The notes beneath the pieces are model-generated. The model was not told the DNA's origin and did no database searches. It saw only the letters and a program-made list of their open reading frames with translations. Below, piece by piece: positions 1 through 9,540 of a stretch of 19,871 bases of DNA (position 1 is the first letter of the stretch; each line of letters starts with the position of its first letter). The DNA lies in contig JADGJL010000497.1 of assembly GCA_027600665.1 (NCBI GenBank), positions 1-19,871 on the forward strand, read 5' to 3'. Source of the stretch: Irineochytrium annulatum (taxonomy: Eukaryota; Chytridiomycota; Chytridiomycetes; Chytridiales; Chytridiaceae). Both the position numbers and the translations under genes were made by a program.

Positions 1-695
1 GGATTGGGGTTGGCAGAGAAGGGTTTGGTCGGGCGGAGTTGGGATGGGAGGGTGGAGGATAAGGTGGTTTAATAGATGAGGTCGTGAATTGTTTCGTTTT
101 GTTTACCTTATAGAAATGGCATTCTCATTGGCGTATGCATGCACTCTCGTTTTTTTTGGGTTTATCAACCCTCCACGATTTCACCATCGGTTTTGTGCTT
201 GTTATATTGCCGGAAGGTGCGCGCGCGTTTTACTATATCCCGCCAGAGAATTAGTGGGAAGCAGATGAAGAATGTTATTCGGATGAACATAAAATGCATG
301 CATTTACTTTGTGTGAAAAGAGACGGGGCGGCAATGCGCTTTCATTAACACGAAAAAAAAGCCAAGGAAGTCTAAAAATATAATAAAAAAAAAGAATCTC
401 TTCCTGCAGCGAACTGAGTTGCAGATATGAAGGAGGGGTAATGCAAGAAGAAAAACGGTCATAGTCTACGGGGGCCCAAAAAAAAAAAAGGCAGAATATT
501 AGTAAGAAAAGGACGCTAGAAAGAGCCACTAGTTTTAAAGTAGATCACATGATGTATCTTAGACCCACCCATAGAATGGTATCCTTCATCACACCCACAA
601 CTACAAAAGGTAGCATGTTCGATATCTATCACAAGTGCTAAAAAGGGGGTAAAAACCAACCCATCATCTGGAGAGCCAACAACACCGACTCCATA
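1..695. other. AT-rich spacer downstream of the acyltransferase gene
   Basis: No convincing gene is seen here. The first 72 bases carry an open plus frame ending in TAA at 70-72 (last residues VEDKVV), which could be the tail of an upstream plus-strand gene. The two other plus frames are also open for most of that distance, so this cannot be decided. The rest is AT-rich with homopolymer A runs near 350-390 and 478-490, and should hold the 3' untranslated region of the minus-strand gene that stops at 696. Confidence 0.4.
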
Positions 696-3502
696 TTACT
701 TTCGGATATCCAGTACCGTCAGCTTTCCCTCCGCGTCCCTCATCTTGGTCATCCCATAGCACAGCGCATGCACGAAGCTGTCGGCGTCCTCCTCATGCAC
801 GGCCGACACGTCGTATCCGACCGCGCAGCTCATCCTCCCGCCCAGCGTCACAAGACCCAACGTAAACAACCCCCTCACGCCGTCAAAGCTGGAATTCACG
901 ACCCCACCGAAATGATCCAGCCTGAGTCTCTCATCTTCCGGCCCGGCGTCAGGGCCAGCGGCCGGATCCTCCCACGCGCCTAGATTCGCCACCTCGACCG
1001 AGTACGACCTCGAGAGCTTCGCGAGGTCCACCCGCCGCTCGACCATTTTCCACAGAGCCGGGTGTCGATAGCAGTAGTTCATTAGCTTCATCCTCTGGAT
1101 TGAGTCCCGAAAGCACCTCGAGATACTCTTCCGCACGACCCTGCACCGCTCCCACACCTCGCTGGAGTCTACCAGCAGCAAGGACGAGTTCGTCACCGAG
1201 CCCGCGTACCCGCCAAACATCTTCAAGCCCTCATCGATCTCCCTGTCGCCGCCCTTCAGGAGATTGGACTGCGGCAGCATGTGCCTCACCGAGTTTGTCA
1301 CGACCCAGCCCTGATGGCTGGGCAGGGGCTTCTTCGCGTACTTCGGCAGGGTGGCGAACGACGTCCGGACGGCCGCGAGGGCCGCCACGACCATGACGGC
1401 TGCAATCGTCGTGCCCTCCGCCTTCGACTTTCTCCGGAGCGCGCCAATGAATTCGGCGTCAAACCAGAGGAACCGGACGCGGGTGTGACCCGAGAGCGGC
1501 TTCGGCACGCGGTGGTTGTGGGTCGCGACGGCGGTGGACGAGGCACTGGGCGTCCCCTGGTCGACGCCGAGGCCGACGACAACATCGCCGCTGGCGAGCA
1601 CGGGGCTTGGTGTGCCGTTGTTCACGTAGGAGTGGCTTGAGAGTGCTGGTGAGGGGGACCGCGGTGGGACCACGTCGTCGAGATCCAAGCGAGGGGAGCC
1701 GTTGCCGCGGGCTGAAGCGAGAGAGGCGGAGGAGAGGTCGCGCTTGATAACGGCCGTCGGGCGGGAGGTGGAGCGATTATCGTCGGAGGTCGTGGTGCGG
1801 TGGCCCTTGAAGCGCCTGCCCTTCTTTGCGAGGCGGCCAATGGCCATTCCCGCAATGACTTTATACAAATGAAAAATTTAGCACAAGCTCACAGAACGAT
1901 GAAAATGAGGAGGATGTACCTGGAATGACTTCAAAGATCCACGGATCAAGCAGGTTGTCAATTAGCGGCGGCGGCTCGTTGACGACGGGCACATTGGCGA
2001 GGTCCAAGTGGTCTGCGTTTAGATGACGCGCGTCTGCATTCTCAAGGAACGTCCTCGCGTAAGCAAACATAGAGAGGCCGTCGCCCAGGCAGTGGTGGAA
2101 CGAAAACATAATTTCAAAGTACGATTCGCCAGGTTTGAGATCCGGGTCGGAGACGACGACGGGTTCGGCAGCGGCGGAAGCGGAAGACGATGAGAGGCTC
2201 GACGACTTCGAGGAGGACGAGTCCTCGGGCGCTTTACCCTTGACGTCCGGTGCGTCGTTGTCGGCGGGGGTGACGAGAACGAGCGGGCTGAGGATTGAGG
2301 TGGAGTCGGTGGCGGTTGAGGCGCAGTGGGAGTTGATGGGCGATTGTCCCTGGGATACGGGATCGGATTCGGCGGGCATCATCTCCTCCGGCAGGATTAC
2401 GACGCTCCTCCAAAGAGGTCGACTCGTGTCGTCGACGTCAAAGTTAGTGTTAATCTGCGCAACAAATATGTTAGCAGCGAACCCGCAAGAGATCGATCCT
2501 TTAAATACGTACCTCCTCCTCATACACCTGCTTCCAAGTCTCCTTCTCCGTCCGCCCCACGAATCGATAATTACATGGCAGATCCGCGGCATTCGCCGCC
2601 AGCAGATGGCAGAGCATTGTCTCTGGGTCGACGTAAGAAGACAGCCGATAATGCCTCGACTGCGCAAGCCTAAGCAGGTCCACAACCCTCTCCAGCTGTA
2701 AACGCTCCACCGTCGGCGGAAGCCTCAGCCTCAAGATGATGCCCATAATCACCTGCGGCCGCCCAGGTGACGACTTGAAGAATACCCTCTCGACGATCGA
2801 AAGACTACCCTCTTCCACCACGGGCTTAATGTATCGGCCAATCTTCATCCGCCCAGATTGTGCATGCGACGCCGACGTGTTAAGAAGTGGAGCGAACTCG
2901 TTTAGGCTCGCCTCATCGGCAGGTGGCTACATCATGCAAACATCAGCGCCTTGGCACGCGTTGAATACACCACTCATACGACAGAGACTCACCGTCCTGC
3001 AGCACAACAACCTGTAGCACCACCTTCCCACAGCTCCCGCTCTCCTCTTCCCCGCCGGTCGCGACGGCGACCTCCTCCCAACGCCAGGCAGCAAGTTCTG
3101 TAGATTCTCAACCTGCGCCCTTAGCGTCGGCGCCTCCGGGAAGTCTGGCCTCTGATTCGGATGAAGTCGCGATGGATGTGGAAGAAGAACCCGACCGCCC
3201 TCCGCGCCCCCAGCCCCATCCGACGCCAGCGAGCTTGAGGAGTCCGCCGTCCGTTCGCGGGCATGGTTGGCCCCGCCGAGGTGGAGCTTGCCACTGGGTG
3301 GCAGGCGGGCAATCAGCGACTTGAGCGGGTTCGACCGGGCTGCCAGAGGCGATCGCGGAGCGCGGGTACGGCCGCGGCGGTCGTCTGATCGGCGGGCGGT
3401 GGATTGGCGGTTGGAGTGATCGTAGGAGAGGACACTGTCGGAATCGCCCGACTCAGAGTAGTCGTCCGGCTCTAGATGGCCGTGGGCGCCGTCGGCGTTC
3501 AT
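696..3502 (-). CDS. Condensation/alcohol-acetyltransferase-like acyltransferase (four exons)
   Basis: Probable CoA-dependent acyltransferase of the chloramphenicol-acetyltransferase/condensation fold (AATase, WS/DGAT-like). Model, minus strand: exons 3502-2993, 2926-2513, 2454-1920 and 1858-696, 873 aa. Introns are 66, 58 and 61 bp, and the phases agree (0, 0, 1). The key motif FSFHHCLGDGLSM gives HHxxxDG with His428, His429, Asp433 and Gly434 (catalytic His and structural DG in this fold). It is preceded by a PLWR segment around residue 321, usual upstream in the family. The C-terminal half has further family-like segments: RRKSKAEGTTIAAVM, a VANLG stretch and a final beta-rich block. A Ser-rich low-complexity insert (about residues 385-405) lies just before the active site. 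The first 170 residues are disordered and their frame is the least certain part. A shorter protein could start at Met 2848 (MKIGRYIKP). The substrate cannot be told from sequence. Transcribed away from the 3.9-4.7 kb region. Confidence 0.72.
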
Positions 3503-3996
3503 CTCAGCGGGGTCGGGGGCGGGGAAGGATGACGGCGTCGCCCTGAGTGGCCTGATTGGAAAGCTGGGCTTTGACACAAATATTGCGTGTGGAGTCAGCT
3601 GCATGCGCGAGCTCCCGTTGTCGGCGGGATCGCTTGCCGTATCGTCGGATGGACGCGGGAGGATCTGGCGATCGACCCTGCTTCGCTGATGCGCATTGCC
3701 CGGTTGCACTGCAGCTCTCGAGCGTGTGTCGGTTGCGATGAAGACTGCATTTTGATGGTAAAAGCATTCAAGTCTGCGCGTTGGTTGATATTCGGCAGCT
3801 TGATAGGCGGAAAAAGAAAAAGAAAAAGAAAAGAAAAGAAAAGAAAAGAAAAGAAAAGAAAAGAAAAAAATTAAAAGCAAAAACTACTTCATCATTCTTG
3901 GCATTCTTTTGGGCGCAAAAAAGTTGTCATCGCGAGAATGAATGACTGACCGACGATGCCTTAAAAATACAGAAGTCCACAAGAACGTCAGGTGGC
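3503..3996. other. Spacer between divergent transcripts
   Basis: This is the presumed promoter side of the minus-strand acyltransferase. The minus frame stays open upstream of Met 3502 to about 3880, but it becomes Phe/Ser-rich through the (AAAAG)n tract and has no motif, so I treat it as untranslated. An alternative start in that frame exists at 3589 (MQLTPHAIF). Confidence 0.4.
3810..3870. repeat. (AAAAG)n / (AAAAAG)n purine microsatellite
   Basis: About 61 bases of pure A/G sequence. It begins with three AAAAAG-type units, continues as about eight AAAAG units, and ends in an A run. It lies in the upstream spacer of the acyltransferase gene, so on that gene's strand it reads as a C/T tract, a common fungal core-promoter or 5' UTR composition. 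It is a likely site of length polymorphism. Confidence 0.9.
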
Positions 3997-4678
3997 ATGT
4001 CCAACACGCTCTGCTCCACCCCATCGACGGCCACACCACACAACGGCCATCACAGCCCACCTCGCCAATCGCTACAGTCGTGGTCTCGGAGATCTCCGAC
4101 GCCATCGTCGCGCTCACAGGACGTCCTCGTGGCTCGCAACGGGGTAATAACTACGCCACAAAGCCCGGGCGCAACACAGACGCCGTCGTCGTCCGAACGC
4201 GACGAGGCGCTATTTGTGGCCTCGATCACATCAGCAGCACTGCCTGGGATTCCCCCAACCACGACCGGTCCACTGCACGCCAATTCACGCAACGTCGTCC
4301 ACCTTGCCCAGGGTAAGCCGACAACCTACACGTGCTCAAGCCGCCCAGCAGGAACTCCCGCTGTGCCCACGGAGTGCCTGCTGGACCCCAAGGAGCCGAT
4401 GGACCTGGAGAGTGAGCGCCCGAGACAGCGAGGACGTAAGGAAACATTTTGGTGCGGCAAAACCTTCGGAGTGTCCCCGGACAGCAATGCATAGCAAGAC
4501 ATATCGTTCTGGAGACCTACTGCTGCATTGGGCCTACACGTGGTCGCGCTGGTGGACGGTTTCATGTTATATGCCTATTATTTCGAACATCCTCGTCCAG
4601 ATTTCCTCCCCTGCAAGCCGGAGAGAGCTGCCAGTCTTGGCCGGCGGAGGGAGGCTTAGGCCGCCGCTTGTTGTATGA
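3997..4678 (+). CDS. Hypothetical Ser/Pro/Thr-rich protein (doubtful model)
   Basis: No family recognised. A consistent two-exon model joins 3997-4435 to 4485-4678 across a 49-bp intron (donor GTAAGG, acceptor CCGGACAG, phase 1), giving 210 aa. An optional 36-bp intron at 4313-4348 (GTAAGC...CCCAG) is also in frame. The first 145 residues are Ser/Thr/Pro-rich and look disordered. The second exon has a hydrophobic, Trp-rich stretch of about 30 residues (DLLLHWAYTWSRWW and following), which could be a membrane segment. Against it, another plus frame (3942-4316) is open over the same DNA, and no motif chooses between them. It is divergent from the acyltransferase gene. It may be a lineage-specific gene or simply GC-rich spacer. 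Confidence 0.33.
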
Positions 4679-5635
4679 TCGGTCCCGTAGCAACGTTGAG
4701 TCGGCGCTGGGGTCGGCACTGTGGCTTGGGTCACAGGCTATCATTGTCTTGGTTAACATATGTGATTTGTGAACACACTTTGAGCAGTTGAGCAGTTGAA
4801 GAGATGGCTAAACCGATTCTAGTGTCGTGTGTGAGGTGTATAATGACTGCGTATCCTTGTTTGTTCGGCTTTGCCGATGGGGCTGGAACCGTTGCGTGCT
4901 GGAATGTGTTTTGGTTTCTTTGTTAGCCACTGCTTTGTTTATCATGGTTGCTATCTTTCTCCTCGCAGTTCGTTGACAACGTACAACGCCAGAAAGCAAA
5001 TGTACTGCCTGCATAATACTGAGGATTCCCAAAGAAATAGCGAGGAAGACCACCGTCAAAACGGGAAAAAGTGCAATGATGTGAAAACAAATTCGTCAAG
5101 GCTCGAATAAGACGAAGTGAGCCAAAACAGAAGGATAGAAACAAAACGAGGAGAAAGGAAAAAACGAAAACAAAAATAAAGTTGCAGTCTGCAAGCCGAA
5201 AGCACAAACACACTGTGCCGACGCGAAAGATAAAGCCTGCCTACGCGGTGAAAGCCAGTCTGCTGACGACAGCGAATCTAAATGAAAGAGCGATTGAAGC
5301 CTATCCTATTGCAAAGCCAGCAACAGATAGCGGGGATTCCCAAAACTCAGATAGAAAGAAGTTTAATGGATTAAAAGCTTAACCGGAGACGACTGAATGT
5401 GAAAAATCAGAGGAAGACAAAGCGAGAAGCGATAAGCAGCCGAGCCCGCGTTGAATGTAAAACGGAAGAAAGACGAAAGGCTAACTTACCTTAAAAGCTG
5501 ACACTGTTTGCGAAAGTCTAACGCTGTTGCGCGCCTAACGCTGTTGCGCGCGTAAAAGACCGCGGCCATGAACGAAGGCCTCAAGTGGCCAAGATTCCCG
5601 GGAAGCCAACCCTCCACACTTCCGATCTACCAACC
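4679..5635. other. Spacer upstream of the ubiquitin-like gene, with a purine-rich stretch
   Basis: No gene is supported. From about 5005 to 5510 the plus strand is strongly A/G-rich with many GAAA, AAAG and AAAAC words. The lysine-rich plus frame at 5182-5382 follows from that composition. A short tandem GAGCAGTT pair sits near 4783-4798. The 3' part holds a perfect 17-bp tandem duplication, listed separately. Confidence 0.5.
5518..5551. repeat. Perfect 17-bp tandem duplication in the promoter region of the ubiquitin-like gene
   Basis: Two head-to-tail copies of CTAACGCTGTTGCGCGC, at 5518-5534 and 5535-5551, end 84 bp before the proposed ATG at 5636. Each copy contains a GCGCGC core. This may be a doubled regulator-binding site or a recent slippage duplication. 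The sequence does not say which. Confidence 0.85.
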
Positions 5636-5948
5636 ATGGCTGGTTAGGACACAACCTCCGCTGTGCCCCGGCCCCGTTCAGTCACTAACTCCCTCTCCAA
5701 CAGCTCGCGAAAGCTTTGATATTAGCATCGTCGATCTCTCTGGAGCAACGTATCCGGTCCATGTCGCCAAGGACGAGAGTATCAGGTCGGTCGTGAGCAA
5801 GGCCGCCACCTCCGCCGGCGTCGGAGACAGTACGCTGCGCCTCATATACGGCGGCAAGTCGCTCGACGAAACTAAGACTATTAACGAGGCCAAGATCATC
5901 GCGGGGTCCACGCTGCACATGGTGTACCGCGTCCGCGGGGGCTTTTGA
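5636..5948 (+). CDS. Ubiquitin-like modifier ending in Gly-Gly-Phe
   Basis: Small single-domain ubiquitin-fold protein. Model: exon 1 is only 7 nt (5636-5642), intron 5643-5703 (61 bp, donor GTTAGG, branch CACTAAC, acceptor CCAACAG), exon 2 5704-5948, 83 aa. An unspliced reading from Met 5568 is also open, but the near-perfect branch point and the MAARES start favour splicing. From Phe7 it aligns with ubiquitin without gaps to residue 76. In ubiquitin numbering the Leu8, Ile44, His68, Val70 patch, Lys29, Lys48, Arg42, Arg72 and RGG tail are kept, while Lys6, 11, 27, 33 and 63 are replaced. One Phe follows the Gly-Gly, so a protease would have to expose the conjugation site. Overall similarity is low for a ubiquitin copy, and Arg72 argues against NEDD8. 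It is followed by an E2 gene. It could be a diverged ubiquitin or a separate modifier. Confidence 0.85.
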
Positions 5949-6066
5949 TCGTTGCACGGAAGTCGAAGTCTAACGGAGAGTTGCCGGGCGCTGTGGAAGA
6001 AGTGAGGTCATGGAGCCAGTTAGTTATGCTGATCGAAGCGCGATACTTGAAAACATCCTCTGTCTT

Positions 6067-6100
6067 CCACCGTCGAAGTATTTCCCACCGTCAAAGTATT
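6067..6100. repeat. Imperfect tandem repeat between the modifier and E2 genes
   Basis: CCACCGTCGAAGTATT at 6067-6082 and CCACCGTCAAAGTATT at 6085-6100 differ at one base and start 18 bp apart. They end 7 bp before the proposed E2 start at 6108, so they lie in its promoter or leader. Confidence 0.8.
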
Positions 6101-6107
6101 AATATTT

Positions 6108-7283
6108 GTGTGGATCAAGTGCCCTTCGCCATCCACCCGGCCACCGCCCCGTCTCACATCCACGGCCCACCAGCTCGCCGGATCCACTTCCACCCGCGTT
6201 GCTGATCGAGGTGAGAAATACCACTCATTCCTGGCCGCTGGGTCGGCGAGAGAATCCAAGCTGAGCAGCCAGGTGGAAGGCTGCGAGAGCACGCTGGAGA
6301 CGATGCTGCGAAGGGTCCCCCGCTCCGCCTCGGCGGACAAAGTTGTCGTAATCAGCGATGACACTCCGGCGCAGGCACCGTCCAAGCGGACAAGTGTCTC
6401 CCAGAGCAAGACCAACTCGGAGCTTGCCAAGGAGAAAGCCGTCGAAGCCTCAGCCAAGCAGGCGGTTACTGAGGTCAGCCAGCAAGAGGACGACGACTGT
6501 GACCTGCCCGAGAACGCGCTGATGCCGCCGCCAACGAACTCGAACCCCGCCGCGACGAAGGCGCTGCAGAAGGAGCTCATGCGAATGATTAGGAGCCAGA
6601 ACTCCATGAAGGAGGGCGAAAGGTGGTTCTTCTTGGATCCCATGAAAGTCACGTAAGGACACTGTCTCCCATCGCCGTATCAATAACGAGTAGTGTGCAG
6701 GAACCTATATCAGTGGCAGGTTCGCTTAATCAACTTCGAGGATAGTCTGCCGCTCTTTCAAGATATGATCATAGAGGGCATCGCTGACGAGGTTTGCTGG
6801 ACCTCACACCTTGAACTGATATGGATTAGGGTATCGTGCTCGAGATCCGCTTCAGCCCGCAGTTTCCGTCAACGCCGCCGTACGTGAGGGTCATCAAGCC
6901 TCGTCTACTTCGCTTTATGTATGGCGGAGGCGGCCATGTCACCGCTGGGGGATCCATGTGTATTGACTTGTTGACCAGCACAGGTCCAGTAATACCTTTT
7001 ACGGCAAAACTTATCCTGGCATTCGTAAAACAGGTTGGGTTTCGACGTATTCGGTTGAGGCTGTCTGTCTTCAAGTTCGTCTCGCGCTCATGAATATGGA
7101 TCCTGTCCCTGCCAGACTTGACCCGCACGACTTCAGGCGGCCGTACAACGCTCAAGGTAAAAATAGCGCGAGGTGATCCTTTTAACAGGTCGTTTTACAG
7201 AAGCAATGTCGGCGTTCATCCGCGTCGCGCGCATTCATGGCTGGGAGGTCCCAGCTGGTTGGTCGAACCTGTTTTCCAACTAA
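6108..7283 (+). CDS. UBE2Q-type ubiquitin-conjugating enzyme E2 (five exons)
   Basis: Carries an activated modifier as a Cys thioester and passes it to substrates with an E3. Exons 6108-6652, 6701-6791, 6830-6983, 7034-7156 and 7201-7283 give 331 aa; introns are 48, 38, 50 and 44 bp, with phases that fit. The first 180 residues are low-complexity and acidic/Ser-rich. The UBC core runs from about 182 to 325: FSPQFPSTPPYVRVIKP (beta strands and PP turn), then GGGGHVTAGGSMCIDLLT with catalytic Cys256, then GWVSTYSVEAV, and a C-terminal helix ending in HGWEVP. The GG-x-MC-x-x-LLT...GW signature is that of the UBE2Q family, not of classical HPN-type E2s. Start uncertain: in-frame Met at 6303 would remove 65 weakly supported residues. 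It lies 160 bp after the ubiquitin-like gene on the same strand, which suggests but does not prove partnership. Some ascomycetes carry a similar UBC domain fused to PARP, but no PARP follows here. Confidence 0.9.
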
Positions 7284-7482
7284 AAAGCTCCGCGTATGCG
7301 CAACAGCAGGATGATCTCTTTGGCTACGCAATCTTTAGCTCATCATATTCGGATATCTCATTGTAAAAAAAAAAGGAGAGCACCTTGGGAATAATCATCT
7401 TGCCAAAAAGCTGCGTGGAATTTCAAGTGGTGTAAACCAGCCCATTAAACTCGACGTTGGCCGTCTCCCGAGATCGCAGGCG

Positions 7483-9540
7483 ATGGACAACCTTCTCAAG
7501 GAATCCGAGCGGCGGGCGCACCTCATGTCCTCCCGCGGTCCGTCCCTCCCTCACCACTCCTCCTCGAAGGGCCATGGCGCTCCCTACCCTCACCTTGCGA
7601 ACCCGACTCTCGGCGGCCTCCTCAGCCCCTCCGTTGGCGACCACCCGACCGTAGCCAGCCTTAAGCGAACCACGCAACGCGCACTGGGCTGGTGTCGTCG
7701 CCGTCCGCTCGCTGTGGTTGTGATCGTTTGCGTGTGTCTCTACCTCTTCGGCCCGTTTTTCCTAAGCAGATTCCTGCATAGCCATGTGAGACCGGCCGGG
7801 AAGAATGGGGTGAGCTCCGTTTTGGCGCCGGCGCCGCCGACGCCGGCGGGGTTGGGCGGTGTGCTGGAGGAAGCCGCGGCGAAGGCGGGGGCCGCAAGCC
7901 CCGTTGCGAAGAAGGTTGCTGGAGAGCCCACGCCCGTGATTGATGCGGCCGCTGCGGGTGCTGCTGCTGGCATGGCGGGAGGATCGGGTGCCGGAGCGCA
8001 GGACCTGCTGTCCAAGGTTAACGGGCTGGAGAAGGACCTGAGCTTGCAGAAGTCGCTGCTGTCTGAGTGCAATCATAAGGTCGCTCTAATGGCGGCCGAG
8101 AAGGCGATGGCGGATGAGGTGCGGCCCGCGGCGAAGGTTGCCGCTGGGGGCGCGGCGGGTGTCGCGGCGGCGGCCGCCGCAGGGACGGGGAAGAGCCTTG
8201 CCGCGGGGCCGAAGACGGCGCTGGTTGCGGTGATGTCGACGGCGGGTGGTTTTCAGCGGAGAAGCTTGATCAGGTCGACGTATTTGCAGTTGAGAGGACC
8301 GGGAGTGGACGTCGTATTTGTGATGCCGAGGCCGAAGACGCCGTCGGCGAAGGCGCTGGTGGCTATGGAGAGCGCGGCGCATGGCGATGTGGTTGTGTTA
8401 GAGGATTTGGAGGACGATGGGGTCAACTCTAGGAGGGCCGTCGAGTATATTAAAGCGCTCGTAGTCAAGGACCGGAAGAGGAAGAAGCTGGATAAGACGG
8501 CGGAGGTTGGCAGCGTGCGCTTGAAGGTATCACGACCGTTATTAACATACTTTGTGTAGGACGAGTATAGCTTCTTGGTGAAGGTCCAGGACGACGTCTT
8601 TGTGCACTTAAAGAACCTGGAGGACAAATTGCTGGGATTTTCCGGCAAAAGCGGTGTTTGGTATGGACGCGAGGTCGAGAAATCGTCGAAGACCATGACC
8701 GGTGAGTTTTTTTATCAATCAGAAAGAATATTACCTGACTTGACATGTTTATCTCGCTCAGGCACCGGCTTCGCGATCTCCTGGGATCTTCTCGAGGCTA
8801 TCATGAGCACGATCGAGGACACGCCCGCGGCTTCCCGCCTGGACTCCAAGCTCTCGGACTGGCTCACCTCCGTCGTTCGCAACTTTGCCTCGGACGAGGT
8901 CGGGATTTACGACGAACCCCAGTCCGAGGAGACTTGGGCGCACGCCTATACGAAGCACACTGTCATGGTCCGCTACCTCAAGAAGGAGGACTGGTTCCTT
9001 GCGTGCGCCGCCAACTTCCTAGGCGTCGCCGACGGGAACGGCGTGGTGGGTGCCGGCGCGGCGGGGAGTGGGAGTAAGGGGGAGGACGCGGACCCGAGGG
9101 CGAGGCCGGCATATAATGAGGAGAGTTCGCCGCCCGGAGCAAAGCATATGAAGCAGGAGGATTTTGAGGCCATACCGGCGAACAAGAAGGACAAGGACGA
9201 CGGGAGGGTTAACGTTGCGGTCGTGCCTGGCCCGGACGAGAAGGTCGTCGCGCCCGCTGCGGCCGCTGCCGCTGTAGCTGCCGGTGTCGTGGCTCCGGCG
9301 CTTCCGCCACCGCCGGCGCCGATGCCGAAGGACGATAAGGAGGTCGATGTTGGCGCGGAGAAGCCGGCGGAGATGGAGGAGAAGGTGGTTAAGCCGCCAC
9401 CTATCAGCCCGGCTCCCGTAGCGCCGAACGAGAAGCCACAGGAGGCCGTGGCGGCGCCGGTACTGCCGAGTCCATCACCGGACAAGATGGAGGATGATGG
9501 GCAGGGAATGCCGGCGGCAAGATTGGAAAATGTCGCGTGA
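7483..9540 (+). CDS. GT31-like (beta-1,3-galactosyltransferase-type) type II membrane glycosyltransferase
   Basis: Predicted Golgi enzyme that transfers a sugar from a nucleotide donor. Exons 7483-8526, 8560-8701 and 8762-9540 give 654 aa. The first intron is only 33 bp (GTATCA, branch TATTAAC, TGTGTAG), the second 60 bp. Topology: about 74 cytosolic residues ending in a WCRRRP cluster, one membrane helix at about 75-95, an Ala/Gly-rich stem with a short coiled segment (LEKDLSLQKSLLSECNHKV), then the catalytic part. Family-like elements in order: FQRRSLIRSTYLQL (GT31 RR-x-x-IR-x-T), a GDVVVLEDLEDDGVN block, the metal-binding segment FLVKVQDDVFVH (Asp359, Asp360), GTGFAISWDLLEAI, and SDEVGIYDE. 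The last 210 residues are a low-complexity Ala/Pro/Lys/Glu tail, unusual for GT31. Donor and acceptor sugars cannot be read from sequence. The start is the first Met in a frame giving a clear signal anchor. Confidence 0.82.

Noticed and set aside
275..529. Phe/Leu-rich minus frame resembling a small membrane protein
   Set aside because: Explained by A runs on the plus strand; no splice or family support and it lies in the expected 3' untranslated region.
8973..9485. Minus-strand open frame of 170 codons opposite the glycosyltransferase tail
   Set aside because: Gly/Ala/Ser/Thr low complexity, an antisense image of the Ala/Pro-rich sense exon.
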